64,000 nt of DNA from Pomphorhynchus laevis. Lineage: Eukaryota > Acanthocephala > Palaeacanthocephala > Echinorhynchida > Pomphorhynchidae. Of the stretch, positions 13,301-29,371 are shown in pieces. The translations under genes were made by a program, and so were the position numbers. The notes under the pieces are model-generated. The model was not told where the DNA came from. It did no database searches and worked only from the letters and a program-made list of their open reading frames with translations. Each line of letters opens with the position of its first letter. The first letter of the stretch is position 1. The stretch lies in NCBI GenBank assembly GCA_012934845.2, contig WNNJ02001114.1, forward strand, positions 54,398 through 118,397. Direction: 5' to 3'.

Positions 13301-16300
13301 CTACCTGTTAATAAACGGACATGAGAAATACATAAATCTGTAATATTACAAAATTAAAAAATAATTTATAATTATGATGTGATAATATATTAAATAGCGT
13401 ATTACAATTTTAAAATATTGACGGAGGATTAATAAAACACAATTTGCTTTTTCATTTGACTACCTGTTAATAAACGGACATGAGATATACAAATATCTGT
13501 AATATTATAAAATAAATTAAAATAAATTATAATTATGGTGTGGTAATATATTAAATAACGTATCACAATTTCAAAATATTGACGGAGGATTAATAAAACA
13601 CAATTTGCTTCTTCATTTGAATACCTGTTAAAAAAAAGTCATGAGAAATACTTAAATCTGTAATATTACAAAATTATAAAATAATTTATAATTGTGATGT
13701 GATAATATATTAAACAACTTATTACAATTTTAAAATATTGACGGAGGATTAATAAAACACAATTTGATTCTTCATTTGACTACCTGTTAATAACCGGACA
13801 TGAGAAATAAATAAATCTGTAATATTTAAAAAAAAAATTATAATTTTGATGTGATAATATATTAAATAACGTATCACAATTTTAAAATATTGACGGAGGT
13901 CTTATAAAACACAATTTGCTTCTTCATTTGACTACCTGCTAATAAACAGACATGAGAAATACATAAATCTGTAATATTTTAAAATAAGAAAAAAAATTAT
14001 AATTATGATGTGATAATATATTTAATAAAGTATTAATATTTTAAAATATAGAAGGAGGATTAATAAAACACAATTTGCTTCTTCATTTGACTACATGTTC
14101 ATAACCAGACATGAGAAATACATAAATCTGTAATATTACAAAATTAAATAATAATTTATAATTATGATGTGATAATATATTAAATAACGATTAAAATTTT
14201 AAAATATTGACGGAGGATAAATGAAACACAATTTGCTTCTTCATTTGACTACCTGTTAATAAACGGACATGAGAAATACATAAATCTGTTATATTAAAAA
14301 ATTAAATAATAATTTATAATTATGATGTGATAATATATAATATAAAGTATTACAATTTTAAAATAATGACTTGTAGCAATAAAACACAATTGGTTTCTTC
14401 ATTTGACATCCTGTTAATAAACGGACATTAGAAATACATCAACCGGTAATATTTGAAAATTTTATAATAATTTATAATTAAGATGTGATAATATATTAAA
14501 TAGCGTATTACAATTTTAAAATATTGACGGAGGATTAATAAAACTCAATTTGATTCTTCATTTGACTACCTGTTTATAAACGGACATGAGAAATACATAA
14601 ATCTGTAATATTTTAAAATTACAAAATAATTTATAATTATGATGTGTTAATATATAAAATAACGAATAAATATTTTAAAATATTGACGGAGCATTAATAA
14701 ACCACAATTTGATTCTTCATTTGACTATCTGTTAATAAACCTACGTGAGAAATATAAAAATCTGTAATATTTTAAAATTTTAAAATAATTTATAATTATG
14801 ATGTAATAATATATAAATAACGTATACCAATTTTGAAATATTGACGGAGTATAAATAAAACATAACTTGCTTCTTCATTTGAATACCTGTTTATAGACGG
14901 ACATGAGAAATACATTAATCTGTAATATTAAAAAATTAAAAAATAATTTATCATTATGATGTGATAATATATTAAATAGCGTATTACAATTTCAAAATAT
15001 CGACGGAGGATTAATAAAACACAATTTGCTTCTTAATTTGACTACCTGTTAATAAACGGACATGAGAAATACGTAAATCTGTTATATTATAAAATTAATA
15101 AAAATAAATTATAATTATGGTTTGGTAATATATTAAATTACGTATCACAATTTTAAAATATTGACGGAGGATTAATAAAACACAATTTGCTTCTTCATTT
15201 GACTACCTGTTAATAAACGGACATGAGAAATACATAAATCTGTAATATTATAAAATTACAAAATAATTTATAATTATGATGTGATAATATATTAAAAACG
15301 TATTACAATTTTAAAATATTGACGGAGGATTAATAAAACACAATTTGCTTCTTCATTTGACTACCTTGTTAATAAACAGACATGAGAAATACATAAATCT
15401 GTAATATTATAAAATTAAAAAATAATTTATAATTATGATGTGATAATATATAAAATAACGTTATTACAATTTTAAAATATTGACGGTGGAGCAATAAAAC
15501 ACAATTGGCTTCTTCATTTGACATCCTGTTAATAAACGGACATGAGAAATACATAAACCTGTAATATTAAAAAATTATATAATAATTTATAATTAAGATG
15601 TGATAATATATTAAATAGCGTATTACAATTTTAAAATATTGAAGGAAGATTTATAAAACTCAATTTGCTTCTTGATTTGACTACCTGAAAATAAACGGAC
15701 ATGAAAAATACATAAATCTGTATTAATTTTAAATTATAAAATAATTTATAATTATGATGTGATAATATATAAAATAACAAATTAATATTTTAAAATATTG
15801 ACGGAGGATTAATAAAATACAATTTGATTCTTCATTTAAGTACCTGTTAATAAAGTGACATGAGAAATACATAAATCTGTAATATTAAAAAATTATAAAA
15901 TAATTTATAATTATGATGTGACAATATATTAAAAAGCGTATTAAAATTTTTAAATATTGACGGACGATCCATGAAACACAATTTGCTTTTTCATTTGACT
16001 AACTGTTTATAAACGAACATGAAAAATACATAAATCTGAAATATTATAAAATTATAAAATAATTTATAATTGTGATGTGATAATATATTAAATAACTTAT
16101 TAATATTTTAAAATATTGACGGAGGATTAATAAAACACAATTTGCTTCTTCATTTGACTACCTGTTAATAAACGGACATGAGAAATACATAAATCTGTAA
16201 TATTATAAAATTATAAAATAATTTTTTTATATGATGTGATTATATATTAAATAACGTATAAAAATTTTAAAATATTGACGGATGATCAATAAAACACAAT

Positions 16301-19300
16301 TTTGCTTCTTCATTTGACTACCTGTTAATAAAAAGACATGAGAAATACATAAATATTAAATTTTAAAAAATTATAAAAAAAATTATAATTAGGTAGTTAT
16401 TATATATTAAATAGCCTTTTACAATTTTAAAATATTGACGAAGGATTAATAAAACACAATTTGCTTTTTCATTTGATTACCTGTTAATAAACGGACATCA
16501 GAAATACAAATATCTGTAATATTATAAAATTATGAAATAATTGATAATTATGATGAGATAATATATTAAACAACGTATTACAATTTTAAAATATCGGGGA
16601 AAGATCAATAAAACACAATTTGCTTCTTCATTTGACTACCTGTTTATAAACTGACATGAGAAATACAAATATCGGTAATATTACAAAATTATAAAAAATT
16701 TATAATTATGATGTGATAATATATTAAATAACGTATTAAAATTTTAAAATATTGACGGAGGATTTATAAAACACAATTTGCTTCTTCATTTGACTACCTG
16801 TTAATAAACAGACATGATAAATACATAGATCTGTAATATTACAAAATTATAATATAATTTATAATTATGATGTGATAATATATTAAACAACGTATTACAA
16901 TCTTTAAATATTGACGGAGGATATATAAAACACAATTTGCTTCTTCATTTGACTACCTTGTTAATAAACGGACATGAGAAATACATAAATCTGTAATATT
17001 ATAAAATTATAAAATAATTTATAATTATGATGTGATAATATATTAAAAAACGTATTACAATTTTAAAATATTGACGGAGGATTAATAAAACACAATTTGC
17101 TTCTTCATTTGACTACCTGTTAATAAACGGACATGAGAAATACATAAATCTGTAATATTATATAATTATAAAATAATTTATAATTATGATGTGATAAAAA
17201 ATTAAATAACGTATTAAAATATTGACGGAGGATCAATAAAACACAATTTGCTTCTTCATTTGACTACCTGTTAATAAACGGACATGAGAAATACATAAAT
17301 CTGTAATATTTATAAAATTATAAAATAATTTATAATTGTGATGTGATAATATATTAAACAACGTATTACAATTTTAAAATATTGACGGAGGATTAATAAA
17401 ACACAATTTGCTTCTTCATTTGACTACCTGTTAATAAACGGACATGAGAAATACATAAATCTGTAATATTAAAAAATTATAAAATAATTTATAATTATGA
17501 TGTGATAATATATTAAATAACGTATTACAATTTTAAAATATTGACGGAGGATTAATAAAACACAATTTGCTTCTTCATTTGACTACCTGTTAATAAACGG
17601 AACATGAGAAATACATAAATCTGTAATATTATAAAATTAATAAAATAATTTATAATTATGATGTGATAATATATTAAATAACGTATTACAATCTTAAAAT
17701 ATTGACGGAGGATTAATAAAACACAATTTGCTTCTTCATTTGACTACCTGTTAATAAACGGACATGAGAAATACATAAATCTGTAATATTATAAAATAAT
17801 AAAATAATTTATAATTATGATGTGATAATATATTAAATAACGTATTACAATTTTAAAATATTGACGGAGGATTAATAAAACACAATTTGATTCTTCATTT
17901 GACTACTTGTTTATAAACGGACATGAGAAATACATAAATCTGTAATATTATAAAATTACAAAATAATTTATAATTATGATGTGATAATATATTAAATAAC
18001 GTATTAATATTTTAAAATATTGACGGAGGATTGATAAAACACAATTTGCTTCTTTATTTGATTATTTGACTACCTGTTTATAAACGGACATGAGAAATAC
18101 ATAAATCTGTAATATTGTAAAATTATAAAATAATTTATAATTATGATGTGATAATATATTAAATAAGCGTATTACAATTTTAAAATATTGACGGATGGAT
18201 TAATAAAACACAATTTGCTTCTTCATTTGACTACCTGTTAATAAACGGACATGAGAAATACATAAATCTGTAATATTATAAAATTAAAAAAAATTTATAA
18301 TTATGATGTGATAATATATAAAATAACGTTATTACAATTTTAAAATATTGACGGAGGATTAATAAAACACAATTTGCTTCTTCATTTGACTACCTGTTAA
18401 TAAACGGAAATGAGAAATACATAAATCTGTAATATTAAAAAATTATAAAATAATTTATAATTATGATGTGATAATATATTAAATAACGTATTACAATTTT
18501 AAAATATTGACGGAGGATCAATAAAACACAATTTGCTTCTTCATTTGACAACCTGTTAATAAACGGACATGAGAAATACATAAATCTGTAATATTATAAA
18601 ATTACAAAATAATTTATAATTATGATGTGATAATATATTAAATAACGTATTACAATTTTAAAATATTGACGGAGGATTAATAAAACACAATTTGCTTCTT
18701 CATTTGACTACCTGTTAAAAAACAGACATGATAAATACATAAATCTGTAATATTATAAAATTATAAAATAAGTTATAATTATGATGTTATAATACATTAA
18801 ATAACGTATCACAATTTTAAAATATAGACGGAGGACTTATAAAACACAATTTGCGTCTTCATTTGACTACCTGTTAATAAACGGACATGAGAAATACATT
18901 AATCTGTAATATTTTAAAATTATAAAATAATTTATAATTGTGATGTGATAATATATTAAATAGCTTATTACAATTTTAAAATATTGACAAAGGATTTATA
19001 AAACTCAATTTGCTTCTTCATTTGAAAACCTGTTAATAAACGGACATGAAAAATACATAAATCTGTATTAATTAAAAATTATAAAATAATTTATAATTAT
19101 GATGTGATAATATATAAAATAACGAATTAATATTTTAATATATTGACGAAGGATTTATAAAACTCAATTTGCTTCTTCATTTGACTACCTGATAATAAAC
19201 GGAAATGAGAAATACATAAATCTGTAATAATGTATAATTATAAAATAATATATAATTATGATGTGATAATATATTAAATAACGTATTAAAATTTCAAAAT

Positions 19301-22300
19301 ATTGACGGACGATCAATAAAACACAATTTGCTTTTTCATTTGACTACCTGTTAATAAACGGACATGAGAAATAAATAAATCTGTAATTTTATAAAATTAT
19401 AAAATAATTTATAATTATGATGTGATGATATATTGAATAACATATCACAATTTTAAAATATTGACAGAGGTCCTTTAAAACACAATTTGTTTCTTAATTT
19501 GACTACCTGTTAATAAACAAACATGAGAAATACATAAATCTGTAATATTATAAAATTCTAAAATAATTTATAATTATTATGTGATTATATAATAAATAAC
19601 GTATTAAAATTTTAAAAAATTGACGGAGGATCAATAAAACACAATTTGCTTCTTCATTACACTACCTGTTAATAAACGGACATAAGAAATAAATAAATCT
19701 GTAATTTTATAAAATTATAAAATAATTTATAATTGTGATGTGATGATATATTAAAAGGCTTATTACAATTTTAAAAAATTGACTGAGAATTAATAAAACA
19801 AAATTTGCTTCTTTATTTGACTATCTGTTAATAAAGGGACATCAGAAATACAAATATCTGTAATATTTTAAAATTATGAAATATTTTACAATTATGATGA
19901 GATAATATATTAAACAACGTATTTCAATTTTAAAATATCGGGGCAAGATCAACAAAACACAATTTGCTTCTTCATTTGACTACCTCTTTATAAAACGACA
20001 TGAGAAATTCATAAAACTGTAATATTACATAGTTATAAAATAATTTATTATTATGATGTGATATTATATAAAGTAACGTATTAATATTTTAAAATATTGA
20101 CGGAAGATTAATAAAAGACAATTTGCTTCTTCATTTGACTACCTGTTTATAAACAGACATGATAACTACATAAATCTGTAATATTACAAAATTATAATAT
20201 AATTTATAATTATGATGTGATAATATATTAAACAACATATTACAATCTTAAAATATTGACGGAGAATTAATATATCACAATTTGTGTCTTCATTTGACTA
20301 CCTGTTAATAAACGGACATGAGAAATACATAAATCTGTAATATTATATAATTAAAAAATAATTTATAATTATGATGTGAAAATATATATTAAATAACGTC
20401 TTACAATTTTAAAATATAGACGGAGGATTAATAAAACTCAATTTGCTTCTTCATTTGACTACCTGTAAATAAACAGACATGAGAAATACATAAATCTGTA
20501 ATTTTATAAAATCACAAAATAATTTATAATTATGATGTGATAATATATAAATAACGTATACAAATTTTAAAATATTGACGGAGGATAAATAAAACATAAT
20601 TTGCTCCTTCATTTGACTACCTGTTAATAAACGGACATGAGAAATACATAAATCTGGAATATTAAAAAATTATAAAATAATTTATAAATATGATGTGATA
20701 ATATATTAAATAGCGTATTACAATTTTTTATTATTGACGGAGGATTAATAAAACACAATTTGCTTCTTCATTTTACTACCTGTTAATAAACGGACATGAG
20801 AAATACATAAATCTGTAATATTATAAAATTAATAAAAATAATTTATTATTATGATGTTGTAATATATTAAATAACGTATAACAATTTTAAAATATTGACG
20901 GAGGATTTATAAAACACAATTGGCTTCTTAATTTGACTACCTGTTAATAAACGGACATGAGAAATACAAAAAACTGTAATAATAAAAAATTACAAAATAA
21001 TTTATAATTGTGATGTGTTAATATATTAAATAACGTATTACAATTCAAAAATATTGACAAAGGATTAATAAAACAAAATTTGCTTCTTCATTTGACCACT
21101 TGTTAATAAACAGACATGATAAACACAAATATCTGTAATATTATAAAATAAAATAATAATTTATAATTATGATGTGATAATATATAACATAACGTATTAC
21201 AATTTTAAAATATTGACAGTGGAGCAATAAAACACAATTGGCTTCTTCATTTGACATCCTGTTAATAAAGGGACATGAGAAATACATAAACCTGTAATAT
21301 TATAAAATTAATAAAAATAATTTATTATTATGATGTGATAATATACAACATAACTTATTACAATTTTAAAATATTGACAGTGGAGCAATAAAACACAATT
21401 GGCTTCTTCATTTGACATCCTGTTAATAAACGGACATGAGAAATACATAAACCTAAAATATTAAAAAATTATATAATAATTTATAATTATGATGTGATAA
21501 TATATTAAATAGCGTATTACAATTTTAAAATATTGACGGAGGATTAATTGAACTCAATTTGCTTCTTTATTTGACTACCTGTTAATAAACGGACATGAGA
21601 AATACAAAAATCTGTAATATTTTAAAATTATAAACTAATTTATATTTATGATGTGATAATATATAAAATAACAAATTAATATTTTAAAATATTGACTGAG
21701 GATTAATAAAACGGTATTTGATCCTTCATTTGAGTACCTGTAAATAAACGAAAATGAGTAATTCATATATCTGTAATCTTTAAAAATTATAAAATAATTT
21801 ATAATTTTGATGTAATAATATATTAAATAACGTATTAAAATTTTAAAATATTGACGGAGGATAAATAAAACACAATTTGCTTTTTCATTTTACAACCTGT
21901 TAATGAACGGACATGAGAAATACATAAATCTGTATTGTTATAAAATCACAAAATAATTTTTAATTATGATGTGATAATATATTAAATAACGTATTACAAT
22001 TCTAAAATATTGACAGAGGATTAATAAAACACAATTTGCTTCTTCATTTGACCACTTGTTAATAAACAGACATGAGAAATACATAAATTTGTAATATTAA
22101 ATAATTAAATAATAATTTATAATTATGATGTGATAATATATAAAATAACGTATTACAATTTTAAAATATTGACGGTGGAGCAATAAAACACAATTGGCTT
22201 CTTCATTTGACATCCTGTTAATAAACGGACATGAGAAATACATAAACCTGTAATATTAAAAAATTATATAATAATTTAAAATTATGATGTGATAATATAT

Positions 22301-25300
22301 TAAATAGCGTATTACAATTTTAAAATATTGACGGAGGATTAATAAAACACAATTTGCTTCTTTATTTGACTACCTGTTAATAAACGGACATGAGAAATAC
22401 ATAAATCTGTAATATTATAAAATTATAAAATAATTTATAATTATGATGTGATAATATATTAAAATAACGTATTACAATTTTAAAATATTGACGGAGGATT
22501 AATAAAACACAATTTGCTTCTTCATTTGACTACCTGTTAATAAACGGACATGAGAAATACATAAATCTGTAATATTATAAAATTATAAAATAATTTATAA
22601 TTATGATGTGATAATATATTAAATAACGTATTACAATTTTAATGTATTGACGGAGGATTAATAAAACACAATTTGCTTCTTCATTTGACTACCTGTAAAA
22701 AAACGGACATGAGAAATACATAAATTTGTAATATTGTAAAATTATAAAATAATTTATAATGTTGATTTGACTTCTTCATTTGACTACCTGTTAATAAACG
22801 GACATGAGAAATACATAAATCTGTAATATTAAAAAATTATAAAATAATTAATAATTATGATGTGATAATATATTAAATAACGTATTACAATTTTAAAATA
22901 TTGACGGAGGATGAATAAAACACAACTTGCTTCTTCATTTGACTACCTGTTAAAAAACGGACGTGAAAAATACAAAAATCTGTAATATTATAAAATTACA
23001 AAATAATTAATAATGTTGATGTGATAATATATTAAATAAAGCATTACAATTTTAAAATATTGACGGAGGATTAATAAAACACAATTTGCTTCTTCATTTG
23101 ACTACCTGTTAATAAACGGACGTGAGAAATACATAAATCTGTAATATTAAAAAATTATAAAATAATTTATAATTATGATGTGATAATATATTAAATAACG
23201 TATTACAGTTTTAATGTATTGACGGAGGATTAATAAAACACAATTTGCTTCTTCATTTGACTACCTGTTAATAAACGGACGTGAGAAATACATAAATCTG
23301 TAATATTAAAAAATTATAAAATAATTTATAATTATGATGTGATAATATATTAAATAACGTATTACAATTTTAATGTGTTTACGGAGGATTAATAAAACAC
23401 AATTTGCTTCTTCATTTGACTACCTGTTAATAAACGGACATGAGAAATACATAAATCTGTAATATTAAAAAATTATAAAATAATTAATAATTATGATGTG
23501 ATAATATATTAAATAACGTATTACAATTTTAAAATATTGACGGAGGATGAATAAAACACAACTTGCTTCTTCATTTGACTACCTGTTAAAAAACGGACGT
23601 GATAAATACAAAAATCTGTAATATTATAAAATTACAAAATAATTAATAATGTTGATGTGATAATATATTAAATAAAGCATTACAATTTTAAAATATTGAC
23701 GGAGGATTAATAAAACACAATTTGCTTCTTCATTTGACTACCTGTTAATAAACGGACGTGAGAAATACATAAATCTGTAATATTAAAAAATTATAAAATA
23801 ATTTATAATTATGATGTGATAATATATTAAATAACGTATTACAATTTTAATGTATTGACGGAGGATTAATAAAACACAATTTGCTTCTTCATTTGACTAC
23901 CTGTTAATAAACGGACATGAGAAATACATAAATCTGTAATATTATTAAAAATTATAAAATAATTTATAATTATGATGTGATAATATATTAAATAACGTAT
24001 TACAATTTTAAAATATTGACGGAGGATTAATAAAACACAATTTGCTTCTTCATTTGACTACCTGTTAATAAACGGACGTGAGAAATACATAAATCTGTAA
24101 TATTATAAAATTATAAAATAATTTATAATTATGATGTGATAATATATTAAATAACGTATTACAATTTTAATGTATTGACGGAGGATTAATAAAACACAAT
24201 TTGCTTCTTCATTTGACTACCTGTTAATAAACGGACATGAGAAATACATAAATCTGTAATATTAAAAAATTATAAAATAATTAATAATTATGATGTGATA
24301 ATATATTAAATAACGTATTACAATTTTAAAATATTGACGGAGGATGAATAAAACACAACTTGCTTCTTCATTTGACTACCTGTTAAAAAACGGACGTGAA
24401 AAATACAAAAATCTGTAATATTATAAAATTACAAAATAATTAATAATGTTGATGTGATAATATATTAAATAAAGCATTACAATTTTAAAATATTGACGGA
24501 GGATTAATAAAACACAATTTGCTTCTTCATTTGACTACCTGTTAATAAACGGACGTGAGAAATACATAAATCTGTAATATTAAAAAATTATACAATAATT
24601 TATAATTATGATGTGATAATATATTAAATAACGTATTACAGTTTTAATGTATTGACGGAGGATTAATAAAACACAATTTGCTTCTTCATTTGACTACCTG
24701 TTAATAAACGGACGTGAGAAATACATAAATCTGTAATATTAAAAAATTATAAAATAATTTATAATTATGATGTGATAATATATTAAATAACGTATTACAA
24801 TTTTAATGTATTGACGGAGGATTAATAAAACACAATTTGCTTCTTCATTTGACTACCTGTTAATAAACGGACATGAGAAATACATAAATCTGTAATATTA
24901 TAAAATTATAAAATAATTAATAATTATGATGTGATAATATATTAAATAACGTATTACAATTTTAAAATATTGACGGAGGATTAATAAAACACAATTTGCT
25001 TCTTCATTTGACTACCTGTTAATAAAACGGACGTGAGAAATACATAAAATCTGTAATATTAAAAAATTATAAAATAATTTATAATTATGATGTGATAATA
25101 TATTAAATAACGTATTACAATTTTAAAATATTGACGGAGGATTAATAAAACACAATTTGCTTCTTCATTTGACTACCTGTTAATAAAACGGACGTGAGAA
25201 ATACATAAATCTGTAATATTAAAAAATTATAAAATAATTTATAATTATGATGTGATAATATATTAAATAACGTATTACAGTTTTAATGTATTGACGGAGG

Positions 25301-28300
25301 ATTAATAAAACACAATTTGCTTCTTCATTTGACTACCTGTTAATAAACGGACGTGAGAAATACATAAATCTGTAATATTAAAAAATTATAAAATAATTTA
25401 TAATTATGATGTGATAATATATTAAATAACGTATTACAGTTTTAATGTATTGACGGAGGATTAATAAAACACAATTTGCTTCTTCATTTGACTACCTGTT
25501 AATAAACGGACGTGAGAAATACATAAATCTGTAATATTAAAAAATTATAAAATAATTTATAATTATGATGTGATAATATATTAAATAACGTATTACAATT
25601 TTAATGTGTTTACGGAGGATTAATAAAACACAATTTGCTTCTTCATTTGACTACCTGTTAATAAACGGACATGAGAAATACATAAATCTGTAATATTAAA
25701 AAATTATAAAATAATTAATAATTATGATGTGATAATATATTAAATAACGTATTACAATTTTAAAATATTGACGGAGGATGAATAAAACACAACTTGCTTC
25801 TTCATTTGACTACCTGTTAAAAAACGGACGTGAAAAATACAAAAATCTGTAATATTATAAAATTACAAAATAATTAATAATGTTGATGTGATAATATATT
25901 AAATAAAGCATTACAATTTTAAAATATTGACGGAGGATTAATAAAACACAATTTGCTTCTTCATTTGACTACCTGTTAATAAACGGACGTGAGAAATACA
26001 TAAATCTGTAATATTAAAAAATTATAAAATAATTTATAATTATGATGTGATAATATATTAAATAACGTATTACAGTTTTAATGTATTGACGGAGGATTAA
26101 TAAAACACAATTTGCTTCTTCATTTGACTACCTGTTAATAAACGGACGTGAGAAATACATAAATCTGTAATATTAAAAAATTATAAAATAATTTATAATT
26201 ATGATGTGATAATATATTAAATAACGTATTACAATTTTAATGTATTGACGGAGGATTAATAAAACACAATTTGCTTCTTCATTTGACTACCTGTTAATAA
26301 ACGGACATGAGAAATACATAAATCTGTAATATTATTAAAATTATAAAATAATTTATAATTATGATGTGATAATATATTAAATAACGTATTACAATTTTAA
26401 AATATTGACGGAGGATTAATAAAACACAATTTGCTTCTTCATTTGACTACCTGTTAATAAACGGACATGAGAAATACATAAATCTGTAATATTATAAAAT
26501 TATAAAATAATTAATAATTATGATGTGATAATATATTAAATAACGTATTACAATTTTAAAATATTGACGGAGGATGAATAAAACACAACTTGCTTCTTCA
26601 TTTGACTACCTGTTAAAAAACGGACGTGATAAATACAAAAATCTGTAATATTATAAAATTACAAAATAATTAATAATGTTGATGTGATAATATATTAAAT
26701 AAAGCATTACAATTTTAAAATATTGACGGAGGATTAATAAAACACAATTTGCTTCTTCATTTGACTACCTGTTAATAAACGGACGTGAGAAATACATAAA
26801 TCTGTAATATTAAAAAATTATAAAATAATTTATAATTATGATGTGATAATATATTAAATAACGTATTACAATTTTAATGTATTGACGGAGGATTAATAAA
26901 ACACAATTTGCTTCTTCATTTGACTACCTGTTAATAAACGGACATGAGAAATACATAAATCTGTAATATTAAAAAATTATAAAATAATTTATAATTATGA
27001 TGTGATAATATATTAAATAACGTATTACAATTTTAATGTATTGACGGAGGATTAATAAAACACAATTTGCTTCTTCATTTGACTACCTGTTAATAAACGG
27101 ACATGAGAAATACATAAATCTGTAATATTATAAAAATTATAAAATAATTTATAATTATGATGTGATAATATATTAAATAACGTATTACAATTTTAATGTA
27201 TTGACGGAGGATTAATAAAACACAATTTGCTTCTTCATTTGACTACCTGTTAATAAACGGACATGAGAAATACATAAATCTGTAATATTAAAAAATTATA
27301 AAATAATTAATAATTATGATGTGATAATATATTAAATAACGTATTACAATTTTAAAATATTGACGGAGGATGAATAAAACACAACTTGCTTCTTCATTTG
27401 ACTACCTGTTAAAAAACGGACGTGATAAATACAAAAATCTGTAATATTATAAAATTACAAAATAATTAATAATGTTGATGTGATAATATATTAAATAAAG
27501 CATTACAATTTTAAAATATTGACGGAGGATTAATAAAACACAATTTGCTTCTTCATTTGACTACCTGTTAATAAACGGACGTGAGAAATACATAAATCTG
27601 TAATATTAAAAAATTATACAATAATTTATAATTATGATGTGATAATATATTAAATAACGTATTACAGTTTTAATGTATTGACGGAGGATTAATAAAACAC
27701 AATTTGCTTCTTCATTTGACTACCTGTTAATAAACGGACGTGAGAAATACATAAATCTGTAATATTAAAAAATTATAAAATAATTTATAATTATGATGTG
27801 ATAATATATTAAATAACGTATTACAGTTTTAATGTATTGACGGAGGATTAATAAAACACAATTTGCTTCTTCATTTGACTACCTGTTAATAAACGGACGT
27901 GAGAAATACATAAATCTGTAATATTAAAAAATTATAAAATAATTTATAATTATGATGTGATAATATATTAAATAACGTATTACAATTTTAATGTGTTTAC
28001 GGAGGATTAATAAAACACAATTTGCTTCTTCATTTGACTACCTGTTAATAAACGGACATGAGAAATACATAAATCTGTAATATTAAAAAATTATAAAATA
28101 ATTAATAATTATGATGTGATAATATATTAAATAACGTATTACAATTTTAAAATATTGACGGAGGATGAATAAAACACAACTTGCTTCTTCATTTGACTAC
28201 CTGTTAAAAAACGGACGTGATAAATACAAAAATCTGTAATATTATAAAATTACAAAATAATTAATAATGTTGATGTGATAATATATTAAAATATTTAAAA

Positions 28301-29371
28301 AAAAAGCATTACAATTTTAAAACACAATTTGCTTCTTCATTTGACTACCTGTTAATAAACGGACGTGAGAAATACATAAATCTGTAATATTAAAAAATTA
28401 TAAAATAATTTATAATTATGATGTGATAATATATTAAATAACGTATTACAGTTTTAATGTATTTACGGAGGATTAATAAAACACAATTTGCTTCTTCATT
28501 TGACTACCTGTTAATAAACGGACATGAGAAATACATAAATCTGTAATATTAAAAAATTATAAAATAATTAATAATTATGATGTGATAATATATTAAATAA
28601 CGTATTACAATTTTAAAATATTGACGGAGGATGAATAAAACACAACTTGCTTCTTAATTTGACTACCTGTTAAAAAACGGACGTGAAAAATACAAAAATC
28701 TGTAATATTTACAAAATTACAAAATAATTAATAATGTTGATGTGATAATATATTAAATAAAGCATTACAATTTTAAAATATTCACGGAGGATTAATTAAA
28801 CACAATTTGCTTCTTCATTTGACTACCTGTTAATAAACGGACGTGAGAAATACATAAATCTGTAATATTAAAAAATTATACAATAATTTATAATTATGAT
28901 GTGATAATATATTAAATAACGTATTACAGTTTTAATGTATTGACGGAGGATTAATAAAACACAATTTGCTTCTTCATTTGACTACATGTTAATAAACGGA
29001 CGTGACAAATACATAAATCTGTAATATTAAAAAATTATAAAATAATTAATAATTATGATGTGATAATATATTAAATAACGTATTACAATTTTAATGTGTT
29101 TACGGAGGATTAATAAAACACAATTTGCTTCTTCATTTGACTACCTGTTAATAAACGGACATGAGAAATACATAAATCTGTAATATTAAAAAATTATAAA
29201 ATAATTAATAATTATGATGTGATAATATATTAAATAACGTATTACAATTTTAAAATATTGACGGAGGATTAATAAAACACAACTTGCTTCTTCATTTGAC
29301 TACCTGTTAAAAAACGGACGTGATAAATACAAAAATCTGTAATATTATAAAATTACAAAATAATTAATAAT
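7385..29371. repeat. 159-bp AT-rich satellite array, central block
   Basis: Continuation of the same satellite, about 138 monomers. From 7.4 to about 16.9 kb and again from 18.8 to 22.2 kb the monomers are diverged. Around 16.9-18.8 kb and from 22.3 kb onward they are close to consensus, showing recent homogenisation. A few monomers are rearranged: junction deletions near 11795 and 22762, and a scrambled monomer near 28286-28325. No gene is present; minus-strand ORFs around 9906-10091 and 15369-15554 are satellite translations. Confidence 0.97.
22700..29371. repeat. Higher-order repeat core of the satellite, left half
   Basis: Here monomers fall into discrete subtypes that recur in order. 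One carries aataatgttgatgtg followed by aaagcattac; one carries gatgaataaaacacaact; one has ttttaatgtattgacgg; one has ttttaatgtgtttacgg. The aaagcattac subtype recurs at about 23038, 23674, 24471, 25903, 26700, 27497, 28304 and 28757, that is, mostly at 4-, 5- or 9-monomer spacings. Copies of the same subtype are almost identical while neighbouring subtypes differ, which is the signature of higher-order amplification. Confidence 0.85.
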